Origin: Scalindua sp964437425 | GTDB taxonomy: Bacteria; Planctomycetota; Brocadiia; Brocadiales; Scalinduaceae | NCBI GenBank assembly: GCA_964437425.1 | Contig: CAYTGO010000024.1 | Coordinates: 1-42,861 of the forward strand | DNA: 42,861 bases | Reading direction: 5' to 3' | Shown here: piece by piece, positions 8,555 through 17,032 of the stretch | Numbering within the stretch: position 1 is the first letter of the stretch | How the letters are laid out: every line of letters starts with the position of its first letter | Program-made: the position numbers and the translations under genes | Notes under the pieces: generated by a model | What the model was told of the DNA's origin: nothing | Seen by the model: only the letters and a program-made list of their open reading frames with translations | Databases searched by the model: none

Positions 8555-8597
8555 TGTTGATAATTCTTAATTCTTAATTGATAATTGGTAATTCATT
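8555..8597 (+). repeat. direct repeat, left flank of the second four-helix-bundle gene
   Basis: TGTTGATAATTCTTAATT begins this AT-rich block. The same sequence, slightly shorter, lies to the right of the gene at 8973-9005. The two flank the gene almost symmetrically. Inside each block TTAATTGATAATT words are locally self-complementary. Confidence 0.6.
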
Positions 8598-8604
8598 CGT
8601 GAAC

Positions 8605-8964
8605 ATGGGTAATAAGGAAATTGTCGATAGAGCTTACAATTTTGCATTGAGGGTTATAAAGCTGGTCAGTTCTCTTCCTCGCAACAAAACATGTGATGTG
8701 ATTGGCAGGCAACTACTACGATCAGGTACATCAATTGGAGCAAACATGGAAGAAGCACAGGCTGCTTGTAGCAAGAAAGACTTTTGCAATAAAGTTGGAA
8801 TTTCACACAAAGAGGCAAGGGAATCATACTACTGGCTAAGGCTTTTAAGAGACAGCGGACAGGTTAAAAATGAAGTGTCCAAAAACATAATTTTGGAATC
8901 AGAAGAGATTGTTAAGGTTTTATTCTCAATTAGAAAAGCATCAAAAAAGACAACAGATAATTAA
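8605..8964 (+). CDS. four-helix-bundle protein (23S rRNA intervening-sequence protein family)
   Basis: 119 residues from the ATG at 8605; a TTG at 8578 would add nine residues drawn from the flanking repeat and is less likely. Family hallmarks are visible: helix 1 VDRAYNFALRVIKLVSSLP, then LLRSGTSIGANMEEAQAACS, KKDFCNKVGISHKEARESYY and WLRLLRDSGQ. It is a compact, typical-length member and a distant paralogue of the 6378 gene. It is bracketed by direct repeats (8555-8597 and 8973-9005), suggesting that the gene plus flanks entered as a unit. Function is unknown; nucleic-acid binding is likely from the family. Confidence 0.85.
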   Translation: MGNKEIVDRAYNFALRVIKLVSSLPRNKTCDVIGRQLLRSGTSIGANMEEAQAACSKKDFCNKVGISHKEARESYYWLRLLRDSGQVKNEVSKNIILESEEIVKVLFSIRKASKKTTDN

Positions 8965-8972
8965 TAACTCCA

Positions 8973-9005
8973 TGTTGATAATTCTTAATTGATAATTGAT
9001 CATTC
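8973..9005 (+). repeat. direct repeat, right flank of the second four-helix-bundle gene
   Basis: TGTTGATAATTCTTAATTG matches the block at 8555-8597, with one internal TTCTTAA unit fewer. It starts just after the stop codon region of the gene. Confidence 0.6.
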
Positions 9006-9084
9006 TGTTATGCTTTAATATTTGGATTTAAATTAAGAAATCGTAATTCGAAATTCCTTGTTCCATATTCGTATCAAAATCTTA

Positions 9085-9102
9085 TATGCACGATCGTGTA
9101 CA
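9085..9102. promoter_or_regulatory. imperfect 18-bp palindrome, second copy
   Basis: TATGCACGATCGTGTACA differs from the perfect dyad at 4649-4666 only near the right end. It lies 94 bases before the TACC/TTGAC module of the autotransporter gene. Confidence 0.45.
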
Positions 9103-9195
9103 CTCATGCCTCCATTTCTTTTCAATCCCTTTGTCTTTCACCTCTTTTTTTTAACACGCAACCTGTAACCTGCAACTCGCAACAAGTATTTTTCA

Positions 9196-9229
9196 TACCA
9201 GATTCGTACCCATTCTTACCATGTTGACA
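9196..9229 (+). promoter_or_regulatory. TACC-triad / TTGAC module, copy 2
   Basis: TACC begins at 9196, 9207 and 9217, with TTGACA at 9224-9229, a perfect -35 hexamer. The spacing equals that of the other three copies. A -10 box is not clear here. It is about 265 bases before the autotransporter start. Confidence 0.5.
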
Positions 9230-9450
9230 ATTGTCCACAATCAGGTAACGTAGCGGGTAGCAAAATGTCTTTTGCTTTTCATTTTCCATTCTTTTTGATT
9301 TTGGATTTCAATGGGATTTTGAGCTTTGTCATTTGGATTTTATATATTTTCAATATTCAATATTCAATCCCTATGGCTTTAGTTACTTTAGTTCACTTTG
9401 ATCTATAAAAGCACCAGGATGGTATCCGCCTAACAAACTGGCGGACAGGC

Positions 9451-9471
9451 CGGTGGAATAACAAACCACCG
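9451..9471 (+). promoter_or_regulatory. leader hairpin before the autotransporter ribosome site
   Basis: CGGTGG (9451-9456) pairs with CCACCG (9466-9471) around an A-rich nine-base loop. The homologous leader at 11888-11910 has a similar stem (CCGGTG/CACCGG) and an A-rich loop. The stem is retained although the surrounding bases differ, which suggests a structured 5' leader. Confidence 0.4.
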
Positions 9472-9492
9472 AAAATCTACATGGAGGTAGAG

Positions 9493-11142
9493 ATGCGAAA
9501 ATATAGACGTATTAAACACTTCAATAAAGTTATTGCTTGCACTGTCACCTTGATGGCGATTCTGCTATTCGTCACAGTTCAACCTGCACAGGCGCAAATT
9601 TGGTCTTCTATTGATAATGATACTATCATCAATAACGATCCGATAACAACGGAGGATGAGGACGGCATTACTTTAACCGGCGAGGGTTCTACTGTCATCA
9701 ATAACGCTACGATAACAACGACGGGGGATTTTTCTACCGGCATTAGGGCAATCAATTTTAATTCTACTGTCATCAATAATGGTACAATATTAACGTTTGG
9801 GGAGTATGCTCACGGTATTTTAGTAACCAAAGATGGTACCATCACCACTAATAACGGCACGATCAGGGTCACAGGGGAAGGAGCCCACGGGATTAGTCTG
9901 GTTGGAGACAATACAGCAAACAACAGCGGCTTAATCTCTGCAACCGGTGATGCCGAATACGCGATTTTTGGAAGTACTGGTGGAGATACCATCCTGAATC
10001 TGCTATCCGGCTCACAGATCATCGGCAGAATAGATTTACGCGATTCTAACGACAACGATACTGTGAATATATCCGGTCGAAACAACTCATCCACACTGAC
10101 TATTGAGGGTGCTGAATCGATTAACTTGTATGTGCCGGGTATTGTGGTCGGCAACGTTGCGGTGACAGTAGACCCGACCGGCCAGTCCGTCAAAGGGCCG
10201 GTCCTGAACTCCCTCTGTACCGGCCTGCACAGTGTCATCCGCAAACGCCTTAACCACTTCAAACCGCAACTTATAAAGCTGGCATCCACACGTATTGAGC
10301 CCGGTATGTTGAAAACGCCGAATCAGCCACAGGCGTGGGGAGATATGTTCCACTCCTATCGAAAGCGTGATCATCACGACCTGCTCTTCGCTTACGACCA
10401 CGAATACAACGGGTTTACCGGCGGATTCGAAAGGACATATAACAGGCTACGCGCAGGTGTACTGGGCGGCTTCTCCCGTGCAAATGTAGAGGCCGATTCC
10501 GAATCGTTCAGGACCGACTCCAACAGCTACTTTACCGGCATCTATGGACAGTACGATTTTGGCAGGTACAAACTGGCGGCATCCCTGATAGGCGGCTATG
10601 AAGACCATGATAATACCCGTATGGTGCTCGATAACCTGAGTGGCTATGAAAACGCGCGGGCTGACTTTGGCAGCCTGTTCATTAGTCCGTCGGTCTCAGT
10701 AAGAGCCGACTACACTGTAGCACACAGGCTTATGCTGCGTCCTATGGCAACAGTGGTTTACAGCGCCGGATGGTACGACGACTACCACGAGCACGGCACC
10801 ACGCGGTCTAACCTTGAAATAGACGATCGTACACTGCAGGCCCTGAACAGTACTCTTCAGCTCTCCGCGATCTACATGATTACTGACTGGTGTGAATTTG
10901 AGCTAAGTGGTGGCGGTACGGCGCGGTACACCGATGACGGTTCTATTGATGGGAATTTTGGCGGTAGTGACTTTCGTTTTACAGCCACTAATGACGACTC
11001 TATTTACTCAGGACAGCTGGGTGCTTACCTGAACGCTCAGGTAAGCGATCAGCTAAACCTCTATCTTAACGCGGAATTCAGCGAAGCAAGCGGCGACGAA
11101 ACCCGGAACTTCTACATGGCAGGGCTTCAATTCAACTTCTAA
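9493..11142 (+). CDS. autotransporter with beta-helix-like passenger and C-terminal barrel
   Basis: 549 residues from the ATG at 9493. The ATG at 9481 lies within the ribosome site GGAGGTAG, and the paralogue at 11931 confirms the later start. A long signal peptide ends near PAQA/Q. Residues about 35-215 form a repeat passenger with STVINNGTI/TITTTGD rungs, as in beta-helices. Residues about 275-549 match the autotransporter beta-barrel (RAGVLGGFSRANVEADSES, GIYGQYDFGRYKLAASLIGG) and end in the aromatic strand QFNF required for outer-membrane assembly. Predicted cell-surface adhesin or surface coat. Regulated probably by the TACC/TTGAC module and leader hairpin upstream. Confidence 0.88.
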   Translation: MRKYRRIKHFNKVIACTVTLMAILLFVTVQPAQAQIWSSIDNDTIINNDPITTEDEDGITLTGEGSTVINNATITTTGDFSTGIRAINFNSTVINNGTILTFGEYAHGILVTKDGTITTNNGTIRVTGEGAHGISLVGDNTANNSGLISATGDAEYAIFGSTGGDTILNLLSGSQIIGRIDLRDSNDNDTVNISGRNNSSTLTIEGAESINLYVPGIVVGNVAVTVDPTGQSVKGPVLNSLCTGLHSVIRKRLNHFKPQLIKLASTRIEPGMLKTPNQPQAWGDMFHSYRKRDHHDLLFAYDHEYNGFTGGFERTYNRLRAGVLGGFSRANVEADSESFRTDSNSYFTGIYGQYDFGRYKLAASLIGGYEDHDNTRMVLDNLSGYENARADFGSLFISPSVSVRADYTVAHRLMLRPMATVVYSAGWYDDYHEHGTTRSNLEIDDRTLQALNSTLQLSAIYMITDWCEFELSGGGTARYTDDGSIDGNFGGSDFRFTATNDDSIYSGQLGAYLNAQVSDQLNLYLNAEFSEASGDETRNFYMAGLQFNF

Positions 11143-11218
11143 GGATATTCACCACGGATAAAAGCGAATAACGATTATCGAACAAGGAATTTCGAATGAT
11201 AATTTAAAGGTACGAAAG

Positions 11219-11407
11219 ATGATTCAAGATATCGGAGGCAAGTCGTTGAGGATATTCAAGTTTATTAAAAAAGTGAAGGCTCGGTTCATGGAAGAGATTG
11301 AATGTTATCATTGTGGGAAGAGAAACTATTTACATTGGCTGATACTACCTCCTTTGACTTTCCAGTGTAAAGGCTGCAATTGCTATATTGTCAGGAGATG
11401 CAAATAG
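11219..11407 (+). CDS. possible small zinc-ribbon protein
   Basis: 62 residues. It has two CxxC knuckles (CYHCGKRN and CKGCNC) about 20 residues apart, which would make a zinc ribbon, after a basic N-terminus. AAAGG lies about nine bases before the ATG. There is an in-frame Met at residue 24 (MEEIECYHCG) that might be the true start. It follows the autotransporter gene by 76 bases, in spacer-like DNA. No family assigned. Confidence 0.4.
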   Translation: MIQDIGGKSLRIFKFIKKVKARFMEEIECYHCGKRNYLHWLILPPLTFQCKGCNCYIVRRCK

Positions 11408-11704
11408 AAACAGTATTCATTAATAATCCGTGATTTTCTGTGAACAATCTGTGGTAAAAAGTAATTTGATCTTCCCGCCAGGGGCGGATCTTGAAGCTGC
11501 CCACAGGGTCGTCCTCAGGTGACAGGCATTGATTTGACATTTGAGCTTTGGCATTTGGATTTGATATTTATTTGTTTCTGTCTTTCGCCTTTTACCTATA
11601 TTTTTGTTTTACTCATTGTCCTCGGCGCTTTCCAGTCCGGGGAGCGTACTTTGCGCCTCTGCGTTAAATTTCTCTTTTGAGCAACAGGCACTAATTACAA
11701 TTCA

Positions 11705-11738
11705 TACCTATTTCGTACCTATTTTTACCCTGTTGACT
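11705..11738 (+). promoter_or_regulatory. TACC-triad / TTGAC module, copy 3
   Basis: TACC begins at 11705, 11716 and 11726, with TTGACT at 11733-11738. Sixteen bases later is TATCAT, a fair -10 box, making this the best promoter candidate of the set. It is about 190 bases before the start codon of the passenger/PKD gene. Confidence 0.55.
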
Positions 11739-11887
11739 ATAACGTAATTCCCAATATCATTAATGTAACAACTGTCCTTTTTGCTAATGATAGTTGAACT
11801 TTGATCTTTAAGCATTGATTTGAGCTTTGACATTTACAAACCGTCGGACACGAAGGCATTTTATATTTACCTTGATGTTATTGGGTA

Positions 11888-11910
11888 CCGGTGAAAAAAC
11901 AAACCACCGG
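11888..11910 (+). promoter_or_regulatory. leader hairpin before the passenger/PKD gene
   Basis: CCGGTG (11888-11893) pairs with CACCGG (11905-11910) around an A-rich loop. It lies just upstream of the ribosome site AAGGAGG (11919-11925) and matches the arrangement at 9451-9471. Confidence 0.4.
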
Positions 11911-11930
11911 GAATTTACAAGGAGGTAGAG

Positions 11931-13619
11931 ATGAAAAAATGTAGCTTTAGTAAACGGTTCGAAACAGTTGTTGGCTGTACTGTTATCTTATTGGTGACTT
12001 TACTATTCGTCACTGTTCAAAACGCACATGCGACAGAGACTACGATTACCGGTTTGGTGACAACCAGGCAATTTCTCGGTGGCGACGACACCCTTGTGAT
12101 CGAGGAGGAGGGAGAGATAAATGTGGAAGACGGCGAAGCCGTTATGATTCAGGGTAATAATAATCGATTGACCAATAACGGCACTATAACGCATGATGGC
12201 TTTTGGGATCGTGGTATTCAGATTTTCAACTCCAGTAGCAACACCATCATCAATAACGGCACAATAACATCAGGTACCGGTCAAAATACGTGGGAAGCCA
12301 TTAGCAGTGACTATACTTCCGACTCCAACACAGTCACCAATAACGGAACAATATTAACGGAGGGGAGCGGTGCTCATGCTATTGAAATGAAAGGCGAAAA
12401 CGATATCATCACCAATAATGGAACGATCACGACAGAGAGAGAGGATAGCGATGGCATTTCTTCGAGTGGCGCTGGCTCTACTATCACCAATAATGGTACG
12501 ATCACGACAGAGAGAGAGGATAGCTATGGCATTTTTTTGACTGGCACTGGCTCTACTGTCACCAATACCGGCACAATAATAACAACAAATCCCGATGATT
12601 CCTCCTATTCCATCAGCAGGGGCATTTTTTCGATTGCATCTGGCTCTACTGTTACCAATACCGGCACAATAACATCAACTGGTCTCAATAGTAGAGGCAT
12701 TACTTCGAATGGATCTGGCTCTTCGAGTGGATATGACTCTACTGTTATCAATACCGGTTCGATCAGGGTCATAGGGAATGGCTCCCTGGGAATTAAGTCA
12801 AGCACTTTTAGTTTTGGTTCTTTCTTCACAACACAAACAATAAACAACTATGGCTTTATCTCCGCTACAGGCGAAGACTCATACGCGATTCTAGGGGAGT
12901 CCGGTAATGAAACCCTGAATCTATTCTGCGGATCTCAAGTCACCGGTACAATTGATTTAGGCGGCGGCACTGACACAGTAAATATCTATAGCGGCGATTC
13001 CTGTCAAGACCCCTCTACACTGGATATCAGGGGCGCTGAAATAATTAACTACGCTCCTGTTGCGAATGCGGGTGATAACCAGCAGGTCTTTACTGGCAAA
13101 CTGGTATTTCTGGACGGAACTGCCAGCAGTGACCATGACGGCGTCTCACTGACGTATAAATGGGCTTTTACATCTATACCGTCCGGGAGCAAGTCTATTC
13201 TATATGATGACACTTCCATGTCGCCTACCTTCATACCAGACATTATGGGGACATATGAGCTGTCCCTGACCGTTAACGACGGTACCATGGACGACATTGA
13301 CAACATGACGGTTACTGCCTACACAGAAGGTGGTCTCAAAGAAGCGGTAATAAATGCACACCCGGCTATCAGCGACCTGAGTAGAAGCGCATTTAAAAAA
13401 CCGCAGTACAAGGGCAAGGATACCTTCTACCAAAAACTATGGAACATCTACATCAATATTGGGTACCGTCCTGATATTTCCCTGAATAGATTAAACAACT
13501 TTTTAAAGAGAATGGATGGCTGTGCGACCATAGGGGAACCTGATAATAATGACTGGATAATAGACTGTGACGCACAGAAAAAGATCAGTTCCATACTACT
13601 ACTGACTGCAGAGAATTAA
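11931..13619 (+). CDS. exported passenger-repeat protein with PKD-like domain, no barrel
   Basis: 562 residues. It shares with the 9493 protein the leader, the signal peptide (FVTVQNAHA/T) and a beta-helix-like passenger built of 25-residue rungs (ITNNGTITTEREDS...). Two rungs are nearly identical at DNA level (12408-12557). At about residue 375 the paralogues part: here YAPVANAGDNQQVFTGKLVF starts a PKD/cadherin-like domain (to about 462) and there is no autotransporter barrel. The last 85 residues form a small domain with cysteines (DGCATIG...IDCDAQ). So it is secreted, but cannot insert itself as an autotransporter; how it reaches or stays at the surface is unclear. Confidence 0.8.
   Translation: MKKCSFSKRFETVVGCTVILLVTLLFVTVQNAHATETTITGLVTTRQFLGGDDTLVIEEEGEINVEDGEAVMIQGNNNRLTNNGTITHDGFWDRGIQIFNSSSNTIINNGTITSGTGQNTWEAISSDYTSDSNTVTNNGTILTEGSGAHAIEMKGENDIITNNGTITTEREDSDGISSSGAGSTITNNGTITTEREDSYGIFLTGTGSTVTNTGTIITTNPDDSSYSISRGIFSIASGSTVTNTGTITSTGLNSRGITSNGSGSSSGYDSTVINTGSIRVIGNGSLGIKSSTFSFGSFFTTQTINNYGFISATGEDSYAILGESGNETLNLFCGSQVTGTIDLGGGTDTVNIYSGDSCQDPSTLDIRGAEIINYAPVANAGDNQQVFTGKLVFLDGTASSDHDGVSLTYKWAFTSIPSGSKSILYDDTSMSPTFIPDIMGTYELSLTVNDGTMDDIDNMTVTAYTEGGLKEAVINAHPAISDLSRSAFKKPQYKGKDTFYQKLWNIYINIGYRPDISLNRLNNFLKRMDGCATIGEPDNNDWIIDCDAQKKISSILLLTAEN
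12408..12557 (+). repeat. 75-bp tandem duplication within the passenger gene
   Basis: Bases 12408-12482 and 12483-12557 are nearly identical over the first 50 bases (for example ACGATCACGACAGAGAGAGA in both) and encode two 25-residue rungs. Neighbouring rungs are more diverged. This looks like a recent duplication and could change the length of the passenger by slippage or recombination. Confidence 0.8.
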
Positions 13620-13655
13620 CAGAAGAGAGGAACCCTCTTGTAGAGTATCTGTGAG

Positions 13656-13682
13656 CGCCTCAGGGGAAACTTCCCTGGGGCG
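13656..13682 (+). terminator. GC-rich hairpin after the passenger/PKD gene
   Basis: CGCCTCAGGG (13656-13665) pairs with CCCTGGGGCG (13673-13682) with a seven-base loop. It is followed by ACTTTGTCT and then a C tract, so the U-run is poor. A smaller hairpin AGAGG/CCTCT lies at 13625-13637. The gene on the other strand ends at 13910, so the structure may end transcription of the passenger gene. Confidence 0.45.
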
Positions 13683-13691
13683 ACTTTGTCT

Positions 13692-13705
13692 CCCCCCCCC
13701 CCCCC
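13692..13705. repeat. homopolymer run of 14 C
   Basis: Fourteen consecutive C bases, far longer than any other homopolymer in this GC-balanced window. It lies between convergent genes and not in a reading frame or obvious promoter. The length is prone to sequencing error and slippage. Confidence 0.9.
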
Positions 13706-13909
13706 GCTAACAGAGAAAAGTGTCTGCCTGCCCGCCGGTCTGTTAGGCGGGAAGTGAAAGACTTGTTTCCTGTATTTCCCAACTGAGTCGGACCTGAAAG
13801 CTGCTTCTAGGGGCGACTCTGGCGGCTTGCTTTCCTAAGATGTATATTTCTTTCTCTGTTTCTATCTGTGCTATGTCCTCGGCGTTTTCCAGTCCGGGGA
13901 TTATCAGTG
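13706..13909. repeat. repeat modules between convergent genes
   Basis: A CCCGCC/GGCGGG hairpin (about 13727-13751), a CCCAACTGAGTCGGACCTGA module related to those at 946 and 28550, and a GTCCTCGGCG...CCGGGGA box (about 13873-13900) precede the stop of the kinase gene. Confidence 0.7.
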
Positions 13910-16900
13910 TCAATCCGTGCCAAATATATCATTTATATGCCCTGCCAGCACTGAAAAATTAAATGGTTTTTTGATGATAAAATCTACATTCAACTCGTTT
14001 TCATCTTTAGTCTCAACTTTTTCACTCCAGCCAGTCATCACACCAATTTTTGGTCTTTTATCGAGGCTGTTCAATACATCAACTACCTTATGGCCGGACA
14101 CATCAGGCATAACAAGGTCGCACAGTACAAGGTCAAATGTTTCTGCTTTTAACACTTCGATAGCCCTGTTTCCACTCTCAGCCGTCTTAACTATGTGGCT
14201 ATTTTTAGCAAAGAACTTTTCCAGAAGAGAACACATATCTTTCTTATCATCCACCACTAAAATACTGAGACCTTTAACCTTAATTTTTTGATCCTCTACG
14301 GATAACCCTGTTTTTTGAGTTGGAGACTCAGTAATTGGGAGTCTAATTGTAAATGTCGTGCCTTTTCCCTCCTCACTCTCCACCTCTATCCCTCCATCAT
14401 GTCTTTCTATTATACCGTATGACATGCTCATACCTAACCCACTTCCTTTTTCCCGTTTTGTAGTATAAAACGGCTCAAACACCCTATTCTTCACGTCCAC
14501 TGACATACCCTCTCCTGTATCGGATATGCTTATAAATACATTTTCTTCGCTCTGCCATGTGCAAAAAGACAGGAAACCGCCCTCCGGCATTGCATCCATA
14601 GCATTGTTCATCATGTTTATGAACACCTCTCTCAGCTCTGATTCAATTCCCATTATTGTTGGCACTTCCACAATACCGTCTTTGTCTATTTCGTAGTTTA
14701 TACCACCTGCCTTAGCAATGTTCATCCATCTGGGCTTTACGAAATCAATCGCCTGCGTCAGTACACCCTTTATGTCAACAGGCTGCAACATAGAAGTATC
14801 TTTTTCCTGTTTGGTAAATATCCTCATCCTGCGTACTATTTCGGCTCCGTCATTTGACGCTTTAAGAATTGTACGTAACCCGTCCACCAACTTCTTGTTA
14901 TCTTCATTACCCATCTCAAGTATTTGTGTACTACCAGAAATTATGGCAAGGATATTGTTAAAATCATGTGCAATACCAGCCGTTATCATACCCATAGCTC
15001 TTAGTTTTTCTGACTGAAGGAGTGTTTCTTCTGCCTGTTTATGTTTGATAAAAAGACCTATCTGACGGCCAATAGATGTCATCATATCAAGCAAATAATT
15101 ATCTGGCTTTTTTATCTCGCGGCTATAGAAACATAAGGTGCCACAGACTTCACTACCTATGATAATGGGAAAGCCAAAGGCTCCATGCAACCCTTCTTTT
15201 TCTGCAATGGATGCTCTGGGGAAATTTGCATCTTGGACAACATCTTCAATCCATAATGGTTTAGCGCTCTCCCAGACACTACCTGGAAGTCCGATTTTTG
15301 CTGGAAAGGTTGTGTTTTTTGTAACAGCTTTGAATTCCGAGACCTGGAGAGATGGTTTATGCCAAATATCTGTATTACACAAAACACCGGCTTGTTGATC
15401 AAATATCCAGATCTCACCAAGATCCCACCCCAGGGCAGTACATATAGCTTGAATAATTTTAGGAGATGCCTCTTTAATGGTGGTAGATTCTACCAATACT
15501 TGTGTTACGGCGTGCTGAGCACTAAGTCGTCTTTCCGAATACTTGCGTTCGGTAATATCATCCTTAACAGCAATGAAATTCGTTATAACACCTTCAGCAT
15601 TTTTAACAGGTGAAATAGATGCAGATTCCCAATAGAGTTTGCCATTCTTCTTCTTATTACAGAATTCCCCCTTCCATTCATTTCCAGATGTAATAGTTTC
15701 CCATAATTCTTTGTATATCTCAGGGGGTGTTTCACCAGATTTTAAGATACGTGGATTTTTACCAATGGCTTCTTCATTAGTATAACCTGTAAGTTGTGTA
15801 AACTTTGGATTGGCATATTCTATATTGCCTTCAGTATTCGTAATTACGACTGTAGCTGGACTGTATTTGACGGCATGAGATAACTTGCGTACCTGCTCTT
15901 CCGATTTTCTACGCTCGCTAACGTCTCTCATCACCTGCACCATGCCTTTTGTTGTACCTGGTGTTATGATTGGGGAGAGGGAAAATTCAAACCATTTTTG
16001 AATTGCCGGGTATTCAATATCCACTGCCAATAACGAGATATTGTTTTTTATATTGTGGCAGATTTGGCACTGGCCAACAGTTAAATGTGTCGGGTGGAAA
16101 ACATCGTGGCAATGCTTTCCTACAAGATCAACTTTCGCGATAGAGGCAAACTGGCTGGCCGGCTTGTTTACAGATCGTATTATATGATTAGCGTCCACAA
16201 TGATAGTAATATCCGGAATGGCATCGTAACTGCTTGAGCTTCTGGCCATTGCAACAAAAGGTTCCTGCAATGTGGTACGAATCACCGCCGTAAAAATAAG
16301 CCAGAATGAGAACAGCTTAAAAATGTGTCCCACCATATTCGACAGGCCGTACACGCTTACGTAAAATGTAAAAGCAAGTTCTGCGCCCATAGTAAGCATA
16401 ATGGAGGCTACCATCAGATACATAATCCGCTTCTCTATGTAGACGCGCCTTCTTAACAGATGATATACGGCAAGGGCAAGTATTCCTATAACGAGGTACT
16501 CGCTGTATACCTTGAATTTTGTGAGGCCTTTGCCCTCTATAAAACAGTCAGGGAAATTCCCTGACAAAACAAAGGCAGCTATAAATGCGGCGACCAGCCC
16601 AAAAAAGATGAAGCTTAATTTTGTATAAAGGTGACGCGTCAGAAATAGTGGAGCGAATAAAAGCAGCAATGCTTCGATGTAGCGGGTTGATATCCAAAGC
16701 TGTATCGAAGGATTGCCCCCGATAACTGGAAGAATATTCATTCCCGAGTAAGCGAGGGCATGCAGCAAATCCAGCCCTGCAATCCAGAAGTACCCGATCC
16801 CCAGGAAAACGAGAAAGTTGTTTCGAGAAAACTGACGCATCTCCCACGCCACCACAAACATGATAATGGCGATCATAATGGCAAAAAATTCCGCCAGCGT

Positions 16901-17032
16901 ATGAAACAGCAGGAAATAATTGAAACTCAGATATACTAGAAGTGCAGACAAAAGAAGAGGAGCACGCCAGTCTACCTTACCTAAAACGAAGAACCTGAAG
17001 TCGCGTATCATACTTTGATCTCTATTTTGCAT
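13910..17032 (-). CDS. hybrid sensor histidine kinase (MASE3-PAS-PAS-GAF-HisKA-HATPase-REC)
   Basis: 1040 residues. Residues about 20-260 hold eight or so membrane segments of the MASE3 sensor type (motif FLGIGYFWIAGLDLLHALAY). Two PAS domains follow (about 270-500; the second has NTEGNIEYANPKFTQLTGYT), then a GAF domain (about 505-660). The HisKA box IAHDFNNI has the phospho-acceptor His689. The HATPase has N (NMMNNAMDAMPEGG), G1 (DTGEGM) and G2 (GSGLGMS) boxes. A C-terminal receiver has Asp972 (LCDLVMPD) and the conserved KKPF lysine. It would autophosphorylate in response to an unknown membrane or cytosolic cue. No separate regulator gene lies nearby. An AGGAAAG precedes the ATG. Confidence 0.95.
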   Translation of the reverse strand: MQNRDQSMIRDFRFFVLGKVDWRAPLLLSALLVYLSFNYFLLFHTLAEFFAIMIAIIMFVVAWEMRQFSRNNFLVFLGIGYFWIAGLDLLHALAYSGMNILPVIGGNPSIQLWISTRYIEALLLLFAPLFLTRHLYTKLSFIFFGLVAAFIAAFVLSGNFPDCFIEGKGLTKFKVYSEYLVIGILALAVYHLLRRRVYIEKRIMYLMVASIMLTMGAELAFTFYVSVYGLSNMVGHIFKLFSFWLIFTAVIRTTLQEPFVAMARSSSSYDAIPDITIIVDANHIIRSVNKPASQFASIAKVDLVGKHCHDVFHPTHLTVGQCQICHNIKNNISLLAVDIEYPAIQKWFEFSLSPIITPGTTKGMVQVMRDVSERRKSEEQVRKLSHAVKYSPATVVITNTEGNIEYANPKFTQLTGYTNEEAIGKNPRILKSGETPPEIYKELWETITSGNEWKGEFCNKKKNGKLYWESASISPVKNAEGVITNFIAVKDDITERKYSERRLSAQHAVTQVLVESTTIKEASPKIIQAICTALGWDLGEIWIFDQQAGVLCNTDIWHKPSLQVSEFKAVTKNTTFPAKIGLPGSVWESAKPLWIEDVVQDANFPRASIAEKEGLHGAFGFPIIIGSEVCGTLCFYSREIKKPDNYLLDMMTSIGRQIGLFIKHKQAEETLLQSEKLRAMGMITAGIAHDFNNILAIISGSTQILEMGNEDNKKLVDGLRTILKASNDGAEIVRRMRIFTKQEKDTSMLQPVDIKGVLTQAIDFVKPRWMNIAKAGGINYEIDKDGIVEVPTIMGIESELREVFINMMNNAMDAMPEGGFLSFCTWQSEENVFISISDTGEGMSVDVKNRVFEPFYTTKREKGSGLGMSMSYGIIERHDGGIEVESEEGKGTTFTIRLPITESPTQKTGLSVEDQKIKVKGLSILVVDDKKDMCSLLEKFFAKNSHIVKTAESGNRAIEVLKAETFDLVLCDLVMPDVSGHKVVDVLNSLDKRPKIGVMTGWSEKVETKDENELNVDFIIKKPFNFSVLAGHINDIFGTD

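Larger units (their letters stand above)
9006..9492. other. repeat-rich spacer and leader of the autotransporter gene
   Basis: No gene seen. In order: TTCCTTGTTCCATATTCG words; the palindrome at 9085-9102; an ACACGCAACCTGTAACC box; the TACC/TTGAC module (9196-9229); TTTTGGATTTCAATGGGAT and CACTTTAG-type words; a CCGCC/GGCGG hairpin (9426-9444); and a CGGTGG/CCACCG hairpin (9451-9471) directly before the ribosome site. Confidence 0.7.
11408..11930. other. repeat-rich spacer and leader of the second passenger protein
   Basis: No gene seen. It holds an 'ATCCGTG' type word, a CCCGCCAGGGGCGGATC variant of the CCCGACTGAGTCGG module (about 11474-11525), TTGAGCTTTGGCATTTGGAT, a GTCCTCGGCG...CCGGGGAG box (about 11618-11645), GCGCCTCTGCGTTAAAT, then the TACC/TTGAC module at 11705-11738. 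After another CACTTTAG-like stretch comes the hairpin and ribosome site. The 18-bp palindrome is absent from this copy. Confidence 0.7.

Noticed and set aside
9481..9495. ATG at 9481 as the autotransporter start
   Set aside because: This ATG overlaps the GGAGGTAG ribosome site that is conserved in front of the paralogue, so 9493 is the better start.
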